From Radiobacillus deserti (GTDB lineage: Bacteria > Bacillota > Bacilli > Bacillales > Amphibacillaceae), in contig NZ_CP041666.1 in NCBI RefSeq assembly GCF_007301515.1, positions 1,550,001-1,614,000 on the forward strand: a stretch of DNA of 64,000 nucleotides, given 5' to 3'. Under the pieces are notes generated by a model that was not told the DNA's origin, made no database searches, and saw only the letters and a list, made by a program, of their open reading frames with translations. Each line of letters starts with the position of its first letter. Positions within the stretch are counted from its first letter, which is position 1. A program made the position numbers and the translations under genes. Of this stretch, positions 41,132 through 49,868 are shown one piece after another.

Positions 41132-42264
41132 AGGTAAAAAAATTTACTGCACCAACCATGCCTGAAGTGATGAATCAAATACGGAAAGACTTAGGGGCCG
41201 ACGCGGTTATTCTTAATTCCAAAGTAGTCCTAAGAGGAGGTTTCTTAGGACTCTTTAAAAAACGAAACGTCGAGGTTATAGCTGCTCTTGATCCTGCACC
41301 AAAGAAGCCAAAAGAAGAGCCGAAGCCCGCTCCTTCAGCTGTTCCTCCAGAAATAAAGAGAAGTGAACCTGTTGTCCGACAGCAACCGATTAAATCTATT
41401 CCAAAAGATGATTTAGTTCTTAAAGAAATTAAAGAATTAAAAGCATGGGTAGCGAAGCACGGGACACAACCTTCTTCCTATCCTGAGCCGGTTCAGCATT
41501 ATTATGATCACTTATTAGATCAGGAAGTGCATGAAGAAATCGCAAAAGAAATTATGGATATCGTGATGGAGGAGTATAACGAGAACCAATCCAATAACGT
41601 TAGACCACTTGTAATGAAAGGGATTCGAGCGAAGTTGGCAAAACAGCCATTTGGCAAAGAAGATTCGAATCAACAGTTTATTCATTTCGTCGGACCGACA
41701 GGTGTTGGAAAAACGACGACCATTGCTAAGATTGCTGCAGATCAAGTGTTAAATCAAAAAAAGAAAGTTGCTTTGATTACGATGGATACCTATCGTATCG
41801 CAGCTATTGACCAACTAAGAACCTACTCCAAGATTTTAGAAGTGCCATTGGAAATCGCTTATTCATTAGCGGATTACCAGGAAGCAAGGAAAAAGTTCTC
41901 TGATTATGATCTAGTACTAGTTGATACAGCAGGCCGTAATTTTAAAGATCCTGCCTATATTCAGCAATTAAAAGAAATACACGATGTGGAGAGAGATTTC
42001 GATACCTACCTTGTACTGTCTCTTACAACTAGATCCAAAGATCTACATGAACTGGTAAGCCAATTCATGAATATACCGATTAAACAACTTATCTTTACCA
42101 AAAAGGATGAAACCTCCGTATATGGAGCCATTCTGAATCTCTCTACAACGTATGGAATAGGAGTAGCTTATCTTACCAATGGGCAGGACGTGCCAGATGA
42201 TATTGAGGAATCATCCGTTTCAAAAATTTGTGAAATGATAGTTGGTGAAGGAAAAGATGAGTGA
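41128..42264 (+). CDS. flhF: Flagellar SRP-like GTPase FlhF
   Basis: 378-residue third SRP-type GTPase, which helps place flagella. The N-terminal basic B domain (MKVKKFTAPTMPEVMNQIRK) is followed by a Pro/Lys linker (about 55-95), an N domain, and a G domain with FVGPTGVGKTTTIAKIAA (about 188-205), DTYRIAAIDQLRTY, VDTAGRN and TKKDE. It overlaps flhG by 8 bases. Its activator FlhG is encoded next. Confidence 0.97.
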   Translation: MKVKKFTAPTMPEVMNQIRKDLGADAVILNSKVVLRGGFLGLFKKRNVEVIAALDPAPKKPKEEPKPAPSAVPPEIKRSEPVVRQQPIKSIPKDDLVLKEIKELKAWVAKHGTQPSSYPEPVQHYYDHLLDQEVHEEIAKEIMDIVMEEYNENQSNNVRPLVMKGIRAKLAKQPFGKEDSNQQFIHFVGPTGVGKTTTIAKIAADQVLNQKKKVALITMDTYRIAAIDQLRTYSKILEVPLEIAYSLADYQEARKKFSDYDLVLVDTAGRNFKDPAYIQQLKEIHDVERDFDTYLVLSLTTRSKDLHELVSQFMNIPIKQLIFTKKDETSVYGAILNLSTTYGIGVAYLTNGQDVPDDIEESSVSKICEMIVGEGKDE

Positions 42265-43120
42265 TCAAGCAGCTGAGCTAAGAAAACGAATTGACAGCTT
42301 GCGTTCTATCAAGCAAGCCAAAACTATTGCCATCATAAGTGGAAAAGGTGGCGTTGGAAAGTCAAATTTTGCTCTAAATTTCTCTCTTGCTCTATCACAA
42401 AAAGAGAAGAAAGTTTTAATATTTGATCTAGATATAGGGATGGGAAATATTGATATTCTGTTAGGGGTTTCCGCCAAATATTCAATTGTGAATCTGTTCG
42501 ATGAACACCTTTCTATCCATGACATCATAGAGCAGGGTCCACACAACCTATCCTATATTGCAGCTGGTTCTGGCCTATCTGATATTTTTTCTATGGACGA
42601 AGAGAAATTTCAATATTTCTTAGAGGAACTTAAGCAACTGATTAATGGTTATGACTTCATTATTTTTGATATGGGGGCAGGGGTAACAGAAGGTAGCATG
42701 TATTTTATGCTCGCTGCTGATGAATGTTTTGTCGTTACTACACCTGAACCGACCTCCTTAACCGATGCGTATGCTATTATTAAACATATCACACAGAAAA
42801 ACCGTGATGTGAACCTTCGATTACTTGTCAATCGGGCACTTAATCATAAAAATGGGTTAAATACAATGAATCGAATGCAGCATGTCATTAAACGATTTTT
42901 AAATGTACAAATAAACCCATTAGGTATTTTACCAGACGATAGGACGGTTAGTGAGGCTGTAATTAGTCAAGTTCCTTTTCTTTTATTTGATCAAAAGTCT
43001 TCCGTTGCAAGAGCAATAACCCAAATCGCCGATCAATACACTGGACAAGACATCAATATTGAGAAAAAGGTACCATCTTTCTTCTTATCAAAACTTAGAA
43101 AACTCATCAAAGAGAGGTAG
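42257..43120 (+). CDS. flhG: Flagellar number regulator FlhG (YlxH, MinD-like ATPase)
   Basis: 287-residue deviant-Walker ParA/MinD-type ATPase that stimulates FlhF GTPase activity and limits flagellar number and position. The N-terminus MSDQAAELRKRIDSLR contains the Gln/Arg-type activator helix. Deviant Walker A is ISGKGGVGKSNFALNF; other MinD motifs are IFDLDIGMGNIDILLG and FIIFDMGAGVTEGS. The ATG at 42257 has GAAGGA upstream; an upstream TTG at 42242 lacks a site. cheB follows six bases after the stop. Confidence 0.95.
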   Translation: MSDQAAELRKRIDSLRSIKQAKTIAIISGKGGVGKSNFALNFSLALSQKEKKVLIFDLDIGMGNIDILLGVSAKYSIVNLFDEHLSIHDIIEQGPHNLSYIAAGSGLSDIFSMDEEKFQYFLEELKQLINGYDFIIFDMGAGVTEGSMYFMLAADECFVVTTPEPTSLTDAYAIIKHITQKNRDVNLRLLVNRALNHKNGLNTMNRMQHVIKRFLNVQINPLGILPDDRTVSEAVISQVPFLLFDQKSSVARAITQIADQYTGQDINIEKKVPSFFLSKLRKLIKER

Positions 43121-43126
43121 ACGCTG

Positions 43127-44200
43127 ATGGAGACTATAAAAGTATTGGTGGTGGATGATTCTGCATTTATGAGGAAAATGATTTCCAATATTCTAAATGC
43201 AGATTCCCGGATTAATGTGGTAGGGATTGCACCGAATGGGCAAGAGGCATTGGCGAAAATTCATCTATTAAAACCAGATGTCATAACGCTAGATGTTGAA
43301 ATGCCTATTATGGACGGAATTTCTACCTTAAAGAAAATAATGACAGACTTTCCAATTCCAGTTGTGATGCTGTCCAGCCTAACATCTAAAGGTGCGGATA
43401 AAACGTTGCAAGCTATTTCTTTAGGGGCAGTTGATTTTATCCAAAAACCATCTGGATCTATTTCATTGGATATACAAAAAATAGAACAAGAAATTCAGTC
43501 TAAGGTGTTTGCGGCAGCAAGTGCGAATGTGAATCCCGTTATACCGAAAGAAAATCCGAAGAGAGTGGAAATAACCATTCGCCCACATCCTATCGGTACG
43601 CATCATAAGGTCATTGTAGGAATTGGAACATCAACGGGTGGACCTAGAGCTTTGCAAAGAGTACTGACACAGTTGCCTAAAGATTTTCCAGCTCCGATTG
43701 TTGTAGTCCAACATATGCCACCAGGCTTTACAAAGTCATTGGCGGATAGACTTAATACGTTATCTGATATACAAGTAAAAGAAGCTCAGAATGGAGAGCG
43801 CTTAGAAAATGGAGTAGCATACATAGCGCCAGGAGGCTTCCATTTACGCGTTAGAAAAATTGGCTCGACGTTAGCTGCTCATCTTGCTCAGGACGAACCT
43901 AGAAGCGGTCACCGTCCTTCGGTTGATACGCTATTTGAATCCTTGGCAGAGCAGAACACATATAAAATCATTTCCGTCATTATGACAGGAATGGGAGCAG
44001 ATGGCTCAAATGGCTTGAAGCTCATTAAGCAAAAACATCCTTCATCTATTTCGATAGCTGAATCAGCAAAGACTTCTGTCGTCTATGGAATGCCACAAGC
44101 GGCTTTCAAGACGAATTTAGTGGATTATGTTGAGGATGTAGATGCAATAAGTCCTAGTTTAGTTCAACTAATAGAGAAAGTAATGAGGAGGAACCAGTGA
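43127..44200 (+). CDS. cheB: Chemotaxis protein-glutamate methylesterase CheB
   Basis: 357-residue receptor methylesterase/deamidase. The N-terminal receiver has Asp56 in VITLDVEMPIMDG; after a linker (about 125-155) the C-terminal catalytic domain shows GIGTSTGGPRAL (Ser near 167), VVQHMPPGFTKSLADRL (His), and IMTGMGADGSNGL (Asp). The three catalytic residues are intact. The length is typical. cheA begins directly after the stop. Confidence 0.97.
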   Translation: METIKVLVVDDSAFMRKMISNILNADSRINVVGIAPNGQEALAKIHLLKPDVITLDVEMPIMDGISTLKKIMTDFPIPVVMLSSLTSKGADKTLQAISLGAVDFIQKPSGSISLDIQKIEQEIQSKVFAAASANVNPVIPKENPKRVEITIRPHPIGTHHKVIVGIGTSTGGPRALQRVLTQLPKDFPAPIVVVQHMPPGFTKSLADRLNTLSDIQVKEAQNGERLENGVAYIAPGGFHLRVRKIGSTLAAHLAQDEPRSGHRPSVDTLFESLAEQNTYKIISVIMTGMGADGSNGLKLIKQKHPSSISIAESAKTSVVYGMPQAAFKTNLVDYVEDVDAISPSLVQLIEKVMRRNQ

Positions 44201-44201
44201 T

Positions 44202-46232
44202 ATGAATGAATACCTCGAGGTTTTTATCGAAGAAAGTAAAGAACACATCCAAGCATTAAATGATAATCTTTTAGTTTTAGAGAAAAATCCAACGGACATT
44301 GGTATGGTAAACGAGATTTTCCGTTCTGCCCATACATTAAAAGGAATGTCAGCAACCATGGGATACCAAGACCTTGCAAATCTGACGCATAAGCTGGAAA
44401 ACGTTTTGGATGCGGTTCGAAATAATCAACTCAAAGTTAGTTCCGAAATGCTGGATGTGGTCTTTGAAGCGGTTGATCATTTAGAAGAGATGGTTATGGA
44501 TATTGCTTCTGGAGGAGAAGGTAAACGAAACGTGGAAACAGTAGTGACAAAGCTTCAAGCAATCGAAGCTGGGGAAGATATCAGCAACGCATCTTCTACC
44601 CAAAAGGAAGTAGTTCCATCCTCTACGCAATCAGGTTCCGAACTTTCTTCTTCCTTAGATGAATTTGAACTAGCTGTACTGAAGGAATCAGAAGAAAAGA
44701 ACTTTAACATTTTCGAACTTAACGTCAGTCTCCGTGAAGATTGTATGTTAAAAGCCGCCAGAGTATATATGGTATTTGAGATTCTTGAACAAGAAGGGGA
44801 AGTTATTAAATCCAATCCGTTAGTTCAAGATTTGGAAGAAGAGAATTTTGAACAAAGCTTTTCTGTTCTATTAGTGTCAAAAACGGACGCGGAAGTTCTT
44901 CGACAAAAGGTATTAAAAGTATCTGAAATTGAGGAAGTATTGGTTCAACCATTCTCCCTTGCTGATATTAGCGCGAAGCAACAAGCACCACAAACTTCAT
45001 CAACAAATGGCACACCTACTTCCAATGAAAGTGCAACTAATAATGCATCTTCAAGTGCAAAGGAGTCGGGAAATGTCAAAATAGGGAATAAAACGATTCG
45101 TGTAAACATTGATCGCTTGGATGCCCTAATGAATTTATTCGAAGAGCTTGTTATTGACCGAGGTCGCTTAGAACAAATCTCCTTGAATCTAAAACATAAC
45201 GAACTGCAAGAAACAGTTGAAAGAATGTCGAGAATCTCTGGCGATCTACAAAATATCATTTTAAATATGAGAATGGTACCGATTGATCAAGTATTCAATC
45301 GATTCCCGAGAATGGTTCGTCAACTTGCTAAAGATTTAGGGAAACAAATCAACCTTGAGATTATTGGTGCGGAAACCGAATTAGATCGTACAGTAATTGA
45401 TGAAATCGGGGATCCGCTTGTACACTTAATTCGAAATTCCCTAGATCATGGTGTTGAAACGCCAGAAACACGTACTGCAAAAGGAAAGCCTGCTGAGGGA
45501 TCCTTAACGCTAAAGGCTTATCATAGTGGAAATCATGTATTTATCGAAATTACGGATGATGGTGCGGGTATTAATAAGGAAAAAGTTATTAATAAAGCAA
45601 TATCAAACGGTATTATTAAAGAAGAACAAGCAAGTTCATTAACGGACCAACAAGTATTTGAGCTAATCATGGCAAGTGGGTTCTCCACAGCTGACAAGAT
45701 CTCGGATGTATCTGGTCGAGGAGTAGGACTAGACGTTGTGAAAAATACCATTGAGTCATTAGGTGGTACAATTACGATCGAGTCTGAACAAGATAAAGGG
45801 TCTGTATTTTCTATCCAGTTACCGTTAACATTATCTATCATTTCCGTACTCTTAGTGGAAGTGCAAAAAGAAAAATATGCAGTACCATTATCCTCGATTA
45901 TCGAGACAGTTGTTGTTCACAAAGATGATATAATGCAAGCCCATAAGAAGAGTGTCATAGACTTCAGAGGAAAAGTGGTTCCACTAATTCCATTGGAGCA
46001 CGTTTTCCAAGTACCAGAACAGCTTAAACAAGACGATTATTATTCTATTGTAATTGTTCGTAAGGGAGAAAAAATGGCTGGTCTGATTGTAGATAGCTTC
46101 ATCGGTCAGCAAGAGGTTGTGCTAAAATCCCTTGGTGAATATTTATCTGACGTATTTGCTATTTCTGGTGCTACAATTCTTGGAGATGGACAAGTTGCGT
46201 TAATTATTGATAGTAATGCATTAGTGAAGTAA
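44202..46232 (+). CDS. cheA: Chemotaxis histidine kinase CheA
   Basis: 676-residue kinase. P1 carries His44 in FRSAHTLKGMSATMG; P2 (about 160-250) binds CheY/CheB; a Ser/Asn/Thr-rich linker (about 262-290) precedes dimerisation P3; P4 ATPase has DPLVHLIRNSLDHGVETPE (N box), DDGAGIN and SGRGVGLDVVKNTIESLGG (G boxes); P5 CheW-like domain ends the protein. AGGAGG lies upstream of ATG 44202. Confidence 0.98.
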   Translation: MNEYLEVFIEESKEHIQALNDNLLVLEKNPTDIGMVNEIFRSAHTLKGMSATMGYQDLANLTHKLENVLDAVRNNQLKVSSEMLDVVFEAVDHLEEMVMDIASGGEGKRNVETVVTKLQAIEAGEDISNASSTQKEVVPSSTQSGSELSSSLDEFELAVLKESEEKNFNIFELNVSLREDCMLKAARVYMVFEILEQEGEVIKSNPLVQDLEEENFEQSFSVLLVSKTDAEVLRQKVLKVSEIEEVLVQPFSLADISAKQQAPQTSSTNGTPTSNESATNNASSSAKESGNVKIGNKTIRVNIDRLDALMNLFEELVIDRGRLEQISLNLKHNELQETVERMSRISGDLQNIILNMRMVPIDQVFNRFPRMVRQLAKDLGKQINLEIIGAETELDRTVIDEIGDPLVHLIRNSLDHGVETPETRTAKGKPAEGSLTLKAYHSGNHVFIEITDDGAGINKEKVINKAISNGIIKEEQASSLTDQQVFELIMASGFSTADKISDVSGRGVGLDVVKNTIESLGGTITIESEQDKGSVFSIQLPLTLSIISVLLVEVQKEKYAVPLSSIIETVVVHKDDIMQAHKKSVIDFRGKVVPLIPLEHVFQVPEQLKQDDYYSIVIVRKGEKMAGLIVDSFIGQQEVVLKSLGEYLSDVFAISGATILGDGQVALIIDSNALVK

Positions 46233-46259
46233 GCCCAATTGGATGAGGAGGAAAAGAGA

Positions 46260-46730
46260 ATGAGTGAGCAAATCCAGCAAGAATTCAAATCTATCGTATT
46301 TCAATTGCAAGATGAAGAGTATGCAATCCCGGTTCAACAAGTAGGATCTATTGAAAGAATGCAACATATTACAAGAGTTCCACAAACTGCGGAATTCGTG
46401 AAGGGTGTTATCAACCTTCGTGGAGTAATTACTCCAATTATCGATTTACGTAAACGATTTGAAATGGATGCAGCAGAGTTTACTGACAGTACAAGAATTA
46501 TCATCGTCTATATGAATGAGTTAGAAGTAGGATTAATTGTAGATGCTGCTTATGATGTAATTGACATCCCGACGGAACAAGTCGAGCCAACACCTGAAGT
46601 AATAGGTACCGTAAATGTGGATTACATTGAGGGAGTAGCAAAAATCGACTCTCGTCTATTAATATTGCTCGATATGGAGAAAGTATTAGCTACGGATGAG
46701 ATTGAACAATTAAAATCGATAGAAGGATAA
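46260..46730 (+). CDS. cheW: Chemotaxis coupling protein CheW
   Basis: 156-residue adaptor between receptors and CheA. CheW blocks are IVFQLQDEEYAIPVQQVGSI, then ITRVPQTAEFVKGVINLRGVITPIIDLR (about 40-67) and VEGVAKIDSRLLILLDMEKVL-type end (VDYIEGVAKIDSRLLILLDM). ATG 46260 follows GAGGAGG; the longer opening at 46239 precedes that site. Confidence 0.97.
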   Translation: MSEQIQQEFKSIVFQLQDEEYAIPVQQVGSIERMQHITRVPQTAEFVKGVINLRGVITPIIDLRKRFEMDAAEFTDSTRIIIVYMNELEVGLIVDAAYDVIDIPTEQVEPTPEVIGTVNVDYIEGVAKIDSRLLILLDMEKVLATDEIEQLKSIEG

Positions 46731-46734
46731 CAAC

Positions 46735-47364
46735 ATGTCGTTTTTAGAAAATTTATCGAGTTATCAGCTAGATATTTTGAAAGAAATAGGGAACATTGGT
46801 TCTGGTAATGCGGCAACGGCATTGTCGAAATTGTTACAACGTAAAGTGGATATGACTACTCCTTCTGTTAAAGTTGTCAGCTTTGATGAAGTGATGGATT
46901 TAGTAGGTGGACCGGATAAATTAATTGTATCTGTATTCCTCCGCATTCAAGGAGAAGCACCTGGAAGTATGTTTTTTGTACTTGCACCAGATGAAGCAGA
47001 ACAGTTTGTTCGACAGGTAACAGGTCTGAAGAAATTTTCCTTTGAGGAATATCCTATTGATGAACTCGGCTTATCTGCTTTACACGAAGTAGGAAACATT
47101 CTTTCTGGATCCTATTTATCTGCATTATCTGACTTTACAAAAATCAATATGCAACCTTCTGTACCATCTTTAAATATGGATATGGCTGGCGCGATTTTGT
47201 CTGAAGGGTTAATGGAGCTTTCCGTGGAAAGTGATTATGCCATTATTATCGATACAACCATATCCGAAGACGGGGAAAAAAGTAGTGTGAATGGACACTT
47301 CTTTTTGTTACCGGACCCCGAGTCATTCCGTAAAATCTTCAAAGCTTTAGGTGTGGAAGATTAA
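46735..47364 (+). CDS. cheC: CheY-P phosphatase CheC
   Basis: 209-residue phosphatase with the two pseudo-symmetric active-site motifs: LKEIGNIGSGNAATALSKLL (about 15-34) and LHEVGNILSGSYLSALSDF (about 118-136). CheC removes phosphate from CheY and interacts with CheD in Gram-positive adaptation. It shares one base with cheD (TAATG). Confidence 0.97.
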   Translation: MSFLENLSSYQLDILKEIGNIGSGNAATALSKLLQRKVDMTTPSVKVVSFDEVMDLVGGPDKLIVSVFLRIQGEAPGSMFFVLAPDEAEQFVRQVTGLKKFSFEEYPIDELGLSALHEVGNILSGSYLSALSDFTKINMQPSVPSLNMDMAGAILSEGLMELSVESDYAIIIDTTISEDGEKSSVNGHFFLLPDPESFRKIFKALGVED

Positions 47365-47861
47365 TGAGTATGACTAGTAATGTTGTGAAGGTAGGCATTG
47401 CGGATTTGAAAATCACACGAGCACCAGAGATATTAAGAACTTCCGGTTTAGGTTCTTGTGTCGGTGTGGTTGTATTCGACCATTCTCAACGAATTGCTGG
47501 AATGTCCCATGTCATGCTACCAGATTCACACCTATCTAAACGAGATGACTTAAATGAAATGAAGTATGCAGATACGGCAATTGATTTGCTTATCGACAGT
47601 CTATTACACGATGGTGCAAGAGCATATGCTTTAAAAGCGAAAATCGCTGGAGGGGCACAGATGTTTTCGTTTTCTACATCAAATGATTTATTGCGAGTGG
47701 GCCATCGGAATATTGAAGCTGTCAAACAACGATTAAGTCATCATCGTATTCCAATCATTGCTGAAGATGTCGGAGGCAATAGTGGAAGAACGATTGAATT
47801 TTTCCCAGACACCGGAATATTAAAAGTCAGAACGGTTAATATGGGAGAAAAGGAAATCTAA
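47364..47861 (+). CDS. cheD: Chemoreceptor glutamine deamidase CheD
   Basis: 165-residue deamidase that matures chemoreceptors and is modulated by CheC. The catalytic Cys32 in TSGLGSCVGVVV and His49 in GMSHVMLP are present, as is AKIAGGAQMF. The length is typical. sigD follows after 56 bases with its own AGGAGG site. Confidence 0.96.
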   Translation: MSMTSNVVKVGIADLKITRAPEILRTSGLGSCVGVVVFDHSQRIAGMSHVMLPDSHLSKRDDLNEMKYADTAIDLLIDSLLHDGARAYALKAKIAGGAQMFSFSTSNDLLRVGHRNIEAVKQRLSHHRIPIIAEDVGGNSGRTIEFFPDTGILKVRTVNMGEKEI

Positions 47862-47917
47862 CCAATTATATATGAGTAAGGAAGTACCGTTAGTAATAAG
47901 GTGAGGAGGATTCTTTC

Positions 47918-48688
47918 ATGTCCAATTCCAATGCTCCTCAAGATGAGCAATTATGGCAGAGCTGGATAACGGATCAGGATAGTGATGCGGCTAATCAACT
48001 TATACAAAAATATAGCTATATTGTGAGCTATCACGTCCAACGGATTGGTGTCCATTTACCTAGTAGTGTAAGCAGGGATGATATTAAAAGTTTGGGATTA
48101 GTTGGCCTGTACGACGCACTCACAAAGTTTGACCCTAAACGAGATCTCAAATTTGATACGTATGCATCCTTTCGAGTACGTGGCGCCATAATTGATGGTC
48201 TTAGAAAAGAAGATTGGTTGCCGCGATCCGTTCGTGAAAAAACAAAGCAGCTAGAGCGCGTATCCAATCAATTGGAGCAACAATTACAACGAAAGCCAAG
48301 TTCTGAGGAAATTGCGAAGGAGCTTGGTATTACAGAAAAGGAAGTCGAAGAAACCATTAAAGACTCCTTATTTGCGAATGTATTATCGATGGATGATAAA
48401 CCAAAGGATCTTCGTAAAGAACATAGAGAAGGAATTGGATATTCAGTACCAGATGAATCCACTACCACTCCAGAACAAAATATTCTACAACAAGAAAGTT
48501 ACACCGAACTGGAGAAGGGAATCAACAAGTTAAATGAGAATGAGCAATTAGTAATTAGCTTATTCTATAAAGAGGAATTAACCTTTACGGAAATTGGACA
48601 AGTACTAGGATTAACTACTTCAAGGATTTCACAGATTCACCGCAAGTCTATTGTGAAATTGAAACAAGTGCTTGCTAATATATCTTAG
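47918..48688 (+). CDS. sigD: RNA polymerase sigma factor for flagellar operon SigD (FliA)
   Basis: 256-residue sigma-28. Region 2 (SRDDIKSLGLVGLYDALTKFDPKRDLKFDTYASFRVRGAIIDGLRKEDW, about 47-95) and region 4 (LTFTEIGQVLGLTTSRISQIHRKSIVKLK, about 219-247) are clear. It directs late motility genes such as flagellin, motAB and autolysins in B. subtilis. It is last in the 27-kb operon, so its level depends on transcription reaching the 3' end. A terminator follows. Confidence 0.98.
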   Translation: MSNSNAPQDEQLWQSWITDQDSDAANQLIQKYSYIVSYHVQRIGVHLPSSVSRDDIKSLGLVGLYDALTKFDPKRDLKFDTYASFRVRGAIIDGLRKEDWLPRSVREKTKQLERVSNQLEQQLQRKPSSEEIAKELGITEKEVEETIKDSLFANVLSMDDKPKDLRKEHREGIGYSVPDESTTTPEQNILQQESYTELEKGINKLNENEQLVISLFYKEELTFTEIGQVLGLTTSRISQIHRKSIVKLKQVLANIS

Positions 48689-48696
48689 TAAGGTCG

Positions 48697-48731
48697 AAAG
48701 GAGCTAAGGAAGCACAAAAGCTCCTTTTTTT
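48697..48731 (+). terminator. Terminator after sigD
   Basis: 9-bp stem AAAGGAGCT (48697-48705) with AGCTCCTTT (48719-48727), 13-base loop, T-run of seven. It probably ends or attenuates the fla/che transcript. Confidence 0.85.
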
Positions 48732-48876
48732 CTGTATGTACAAATGGTCGTAGCAGGATTTTTGGTTCTTTGTAGCGTATAATAAACATATCGATGAAGA
48801 ATTAGATAACATTATAATCCCTACATATAGAGTATGCTAATTTTCAATCGTATAAATGTTCATTGGGGTGAAAGCC

Positions 48877-49176
48877 GTGAGTTGGAAATCGGTTGAATTA
48901 CAAGTTGCTTTACCACGTACGCAAGATGTTGGCAAAATGCAGGAGCAGATGCAACAACGAAACCAAGTCTTACAAGAATCACTTGCTCAAAGCCAATCGG
49001 TCGCGGAAGAAATGAAGAGAAAAAAAGTAAATGATTTTGAACAAAAAGACAAGGTGAATCTAAAGAACCAATCCCATTCTCATACGAAGGAAGAAAACAG
49101 TGAACACCATATGGAGGAACAAACTCCCGCTGTGGATCACCCTTACTTAGGGAGAAGAATTGATTTCAATGGGTAG
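48877..49176 (+). CDS. Small hydrophilic protein of unknown function between sigD and swrB
   Basis: 99-residue protein, not assigned. It begins MSWKSVELQVALPRTQDVGK, then a Gln/Glu-rich helix (about 20-45), a Lys/His-rich middle and the C-terminal PYLGRRIDFNG. There is no signal peptide or membrane segment. The start is GTG 48877, with TTGGGGTG at 48863-48870; the ATG at 48856 has no site. I recall similar short proteins near sigD in other Firmicutes, but cannot name a family. The gap before it has two TATAAT-like elements (about 48778 and 48812) without good -35s. Confidence 0.75.
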   Translation: MSWKSVELQVALPRTQDVGKMQEQMQQRNQVLQESLAQSQSVAEEMKRKKVNDFEQKDKVNLKNQSHSHTKEENSEHHMEEQTPAVDHPYLGRRIDFNG

Positions 49177-49187
49177 AAAGGATTAGT

Positions 49188-49700
49188 ATGTTAACATTAT
49201 TAGTCATGATGAGCTTGTTCCTTCATGTTTTATCCTTTATAGCAATACGATTGCTACTTAATAAGGTTAATAAGCTCTCACAAACTGAATCAAACTATAA
49301 TCAAAGAGTTTCCGAGATGGAAGATTTATTTGCAACTTATCTAGAAGAAATTAAGCTGGAAAACGAAAAACTAGAGCAAGCTATGAACCAAACTAGAATT
49401 CATGAACAAACACGACCTTCTTCCATTATCTCTGAAATAGAGCCTGCATCTATAAAAAAGCAAGCAGTAAAAGACGAGTCACCAAAAAAAGGGCATATAA
49501 AAAACATACCAGCTATAGAACCAGAAAAGAGAAAGGAATATGCCCCTCCTACAGAGCTTCCAGTAGAAGATACGGTTGAACAATCCCTTCAATCTAAGGT
49601 GTATCAATTACATGATCAAGGGTTTTCCGTGGAAGAAATTGCGAAGCAATTAGATTGTGGGAAGACAGAAGTGGATCTCATGTTAAAATTTAAATCGTAA
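49188..49700 (+). CDS. swrB: SwrB (YlxL), swarming motility protein
   Basis: 170-residue protein. It has an N-terminal transmembrane helix (about 1-22), a coiled coil (about 25-75), a Pro/Lys/Glu-rich linker, and a C-terminal DUF6115-like helix-turn-helix segment (KVYQLHDQGFSVEEIAKQLD, then CGKTEVDLMLKF). B. subtilis SwrB promotes FliM/FliG/FliF assembly and swarming. Position between sigD and rpsB and architecture both match; primary sequence in the middle is poorly conserved. Confidence 0.88.
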   Translation: MLTLLVMMSLFLHVLSFIAIRLLLNKVNKLSQTESNYNQRVSEMEDLFATYLEEIKLENEKLEQAMNQTRIHEQTRPSSIISEIEPASIKKQAVKDESPKKGHIKNIPAIEPEKRKEYAPPTELPVEDTVEQSLQSKVYQLHDQGFSVEEIAKQLDCGKTEVDLMLKFKS

Positions 49701-49716
49701 AAACTCGTTATTTTGC

Positions 49717-49745
49717 TTGATTGCTCGAATTCGATATGATATATT
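49717..49745 (+). promoter_or_regulatory. Predicted sigma-A promoter for rpsB
   Basis: TTGATT (49717-49722), 17-base spacer, TATATT (49740-49745). The start would be near 49752, giving a leader of about 117 bases. Confidence 0.6.
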
Positions 49746-49751
49746 TATTTT

Positions 49752-49868
49752 TGGTGTTAAATACACACGTTCTTGGTAGTGGTTGAGTGGTGCTAGTCAA
49801 AAGGATAGTCCTTGACCATAATGAAGGGAACGGAGGATCAAAAAAACCATATTAGGAGGAAATAATTC
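49752..49868 (+). ncRNA. Candidate structured 5' leader of rpsB
   Basis: The leader contains a stem GTCAA..GGA (49796-49805) with TCCTTGAC (49809-49816) and ends in the AGGAGG of rpsB. Many ribosomal protein operons are autoregulated through such leaders. I do not recognise a named family here. Confidence 0.3.
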
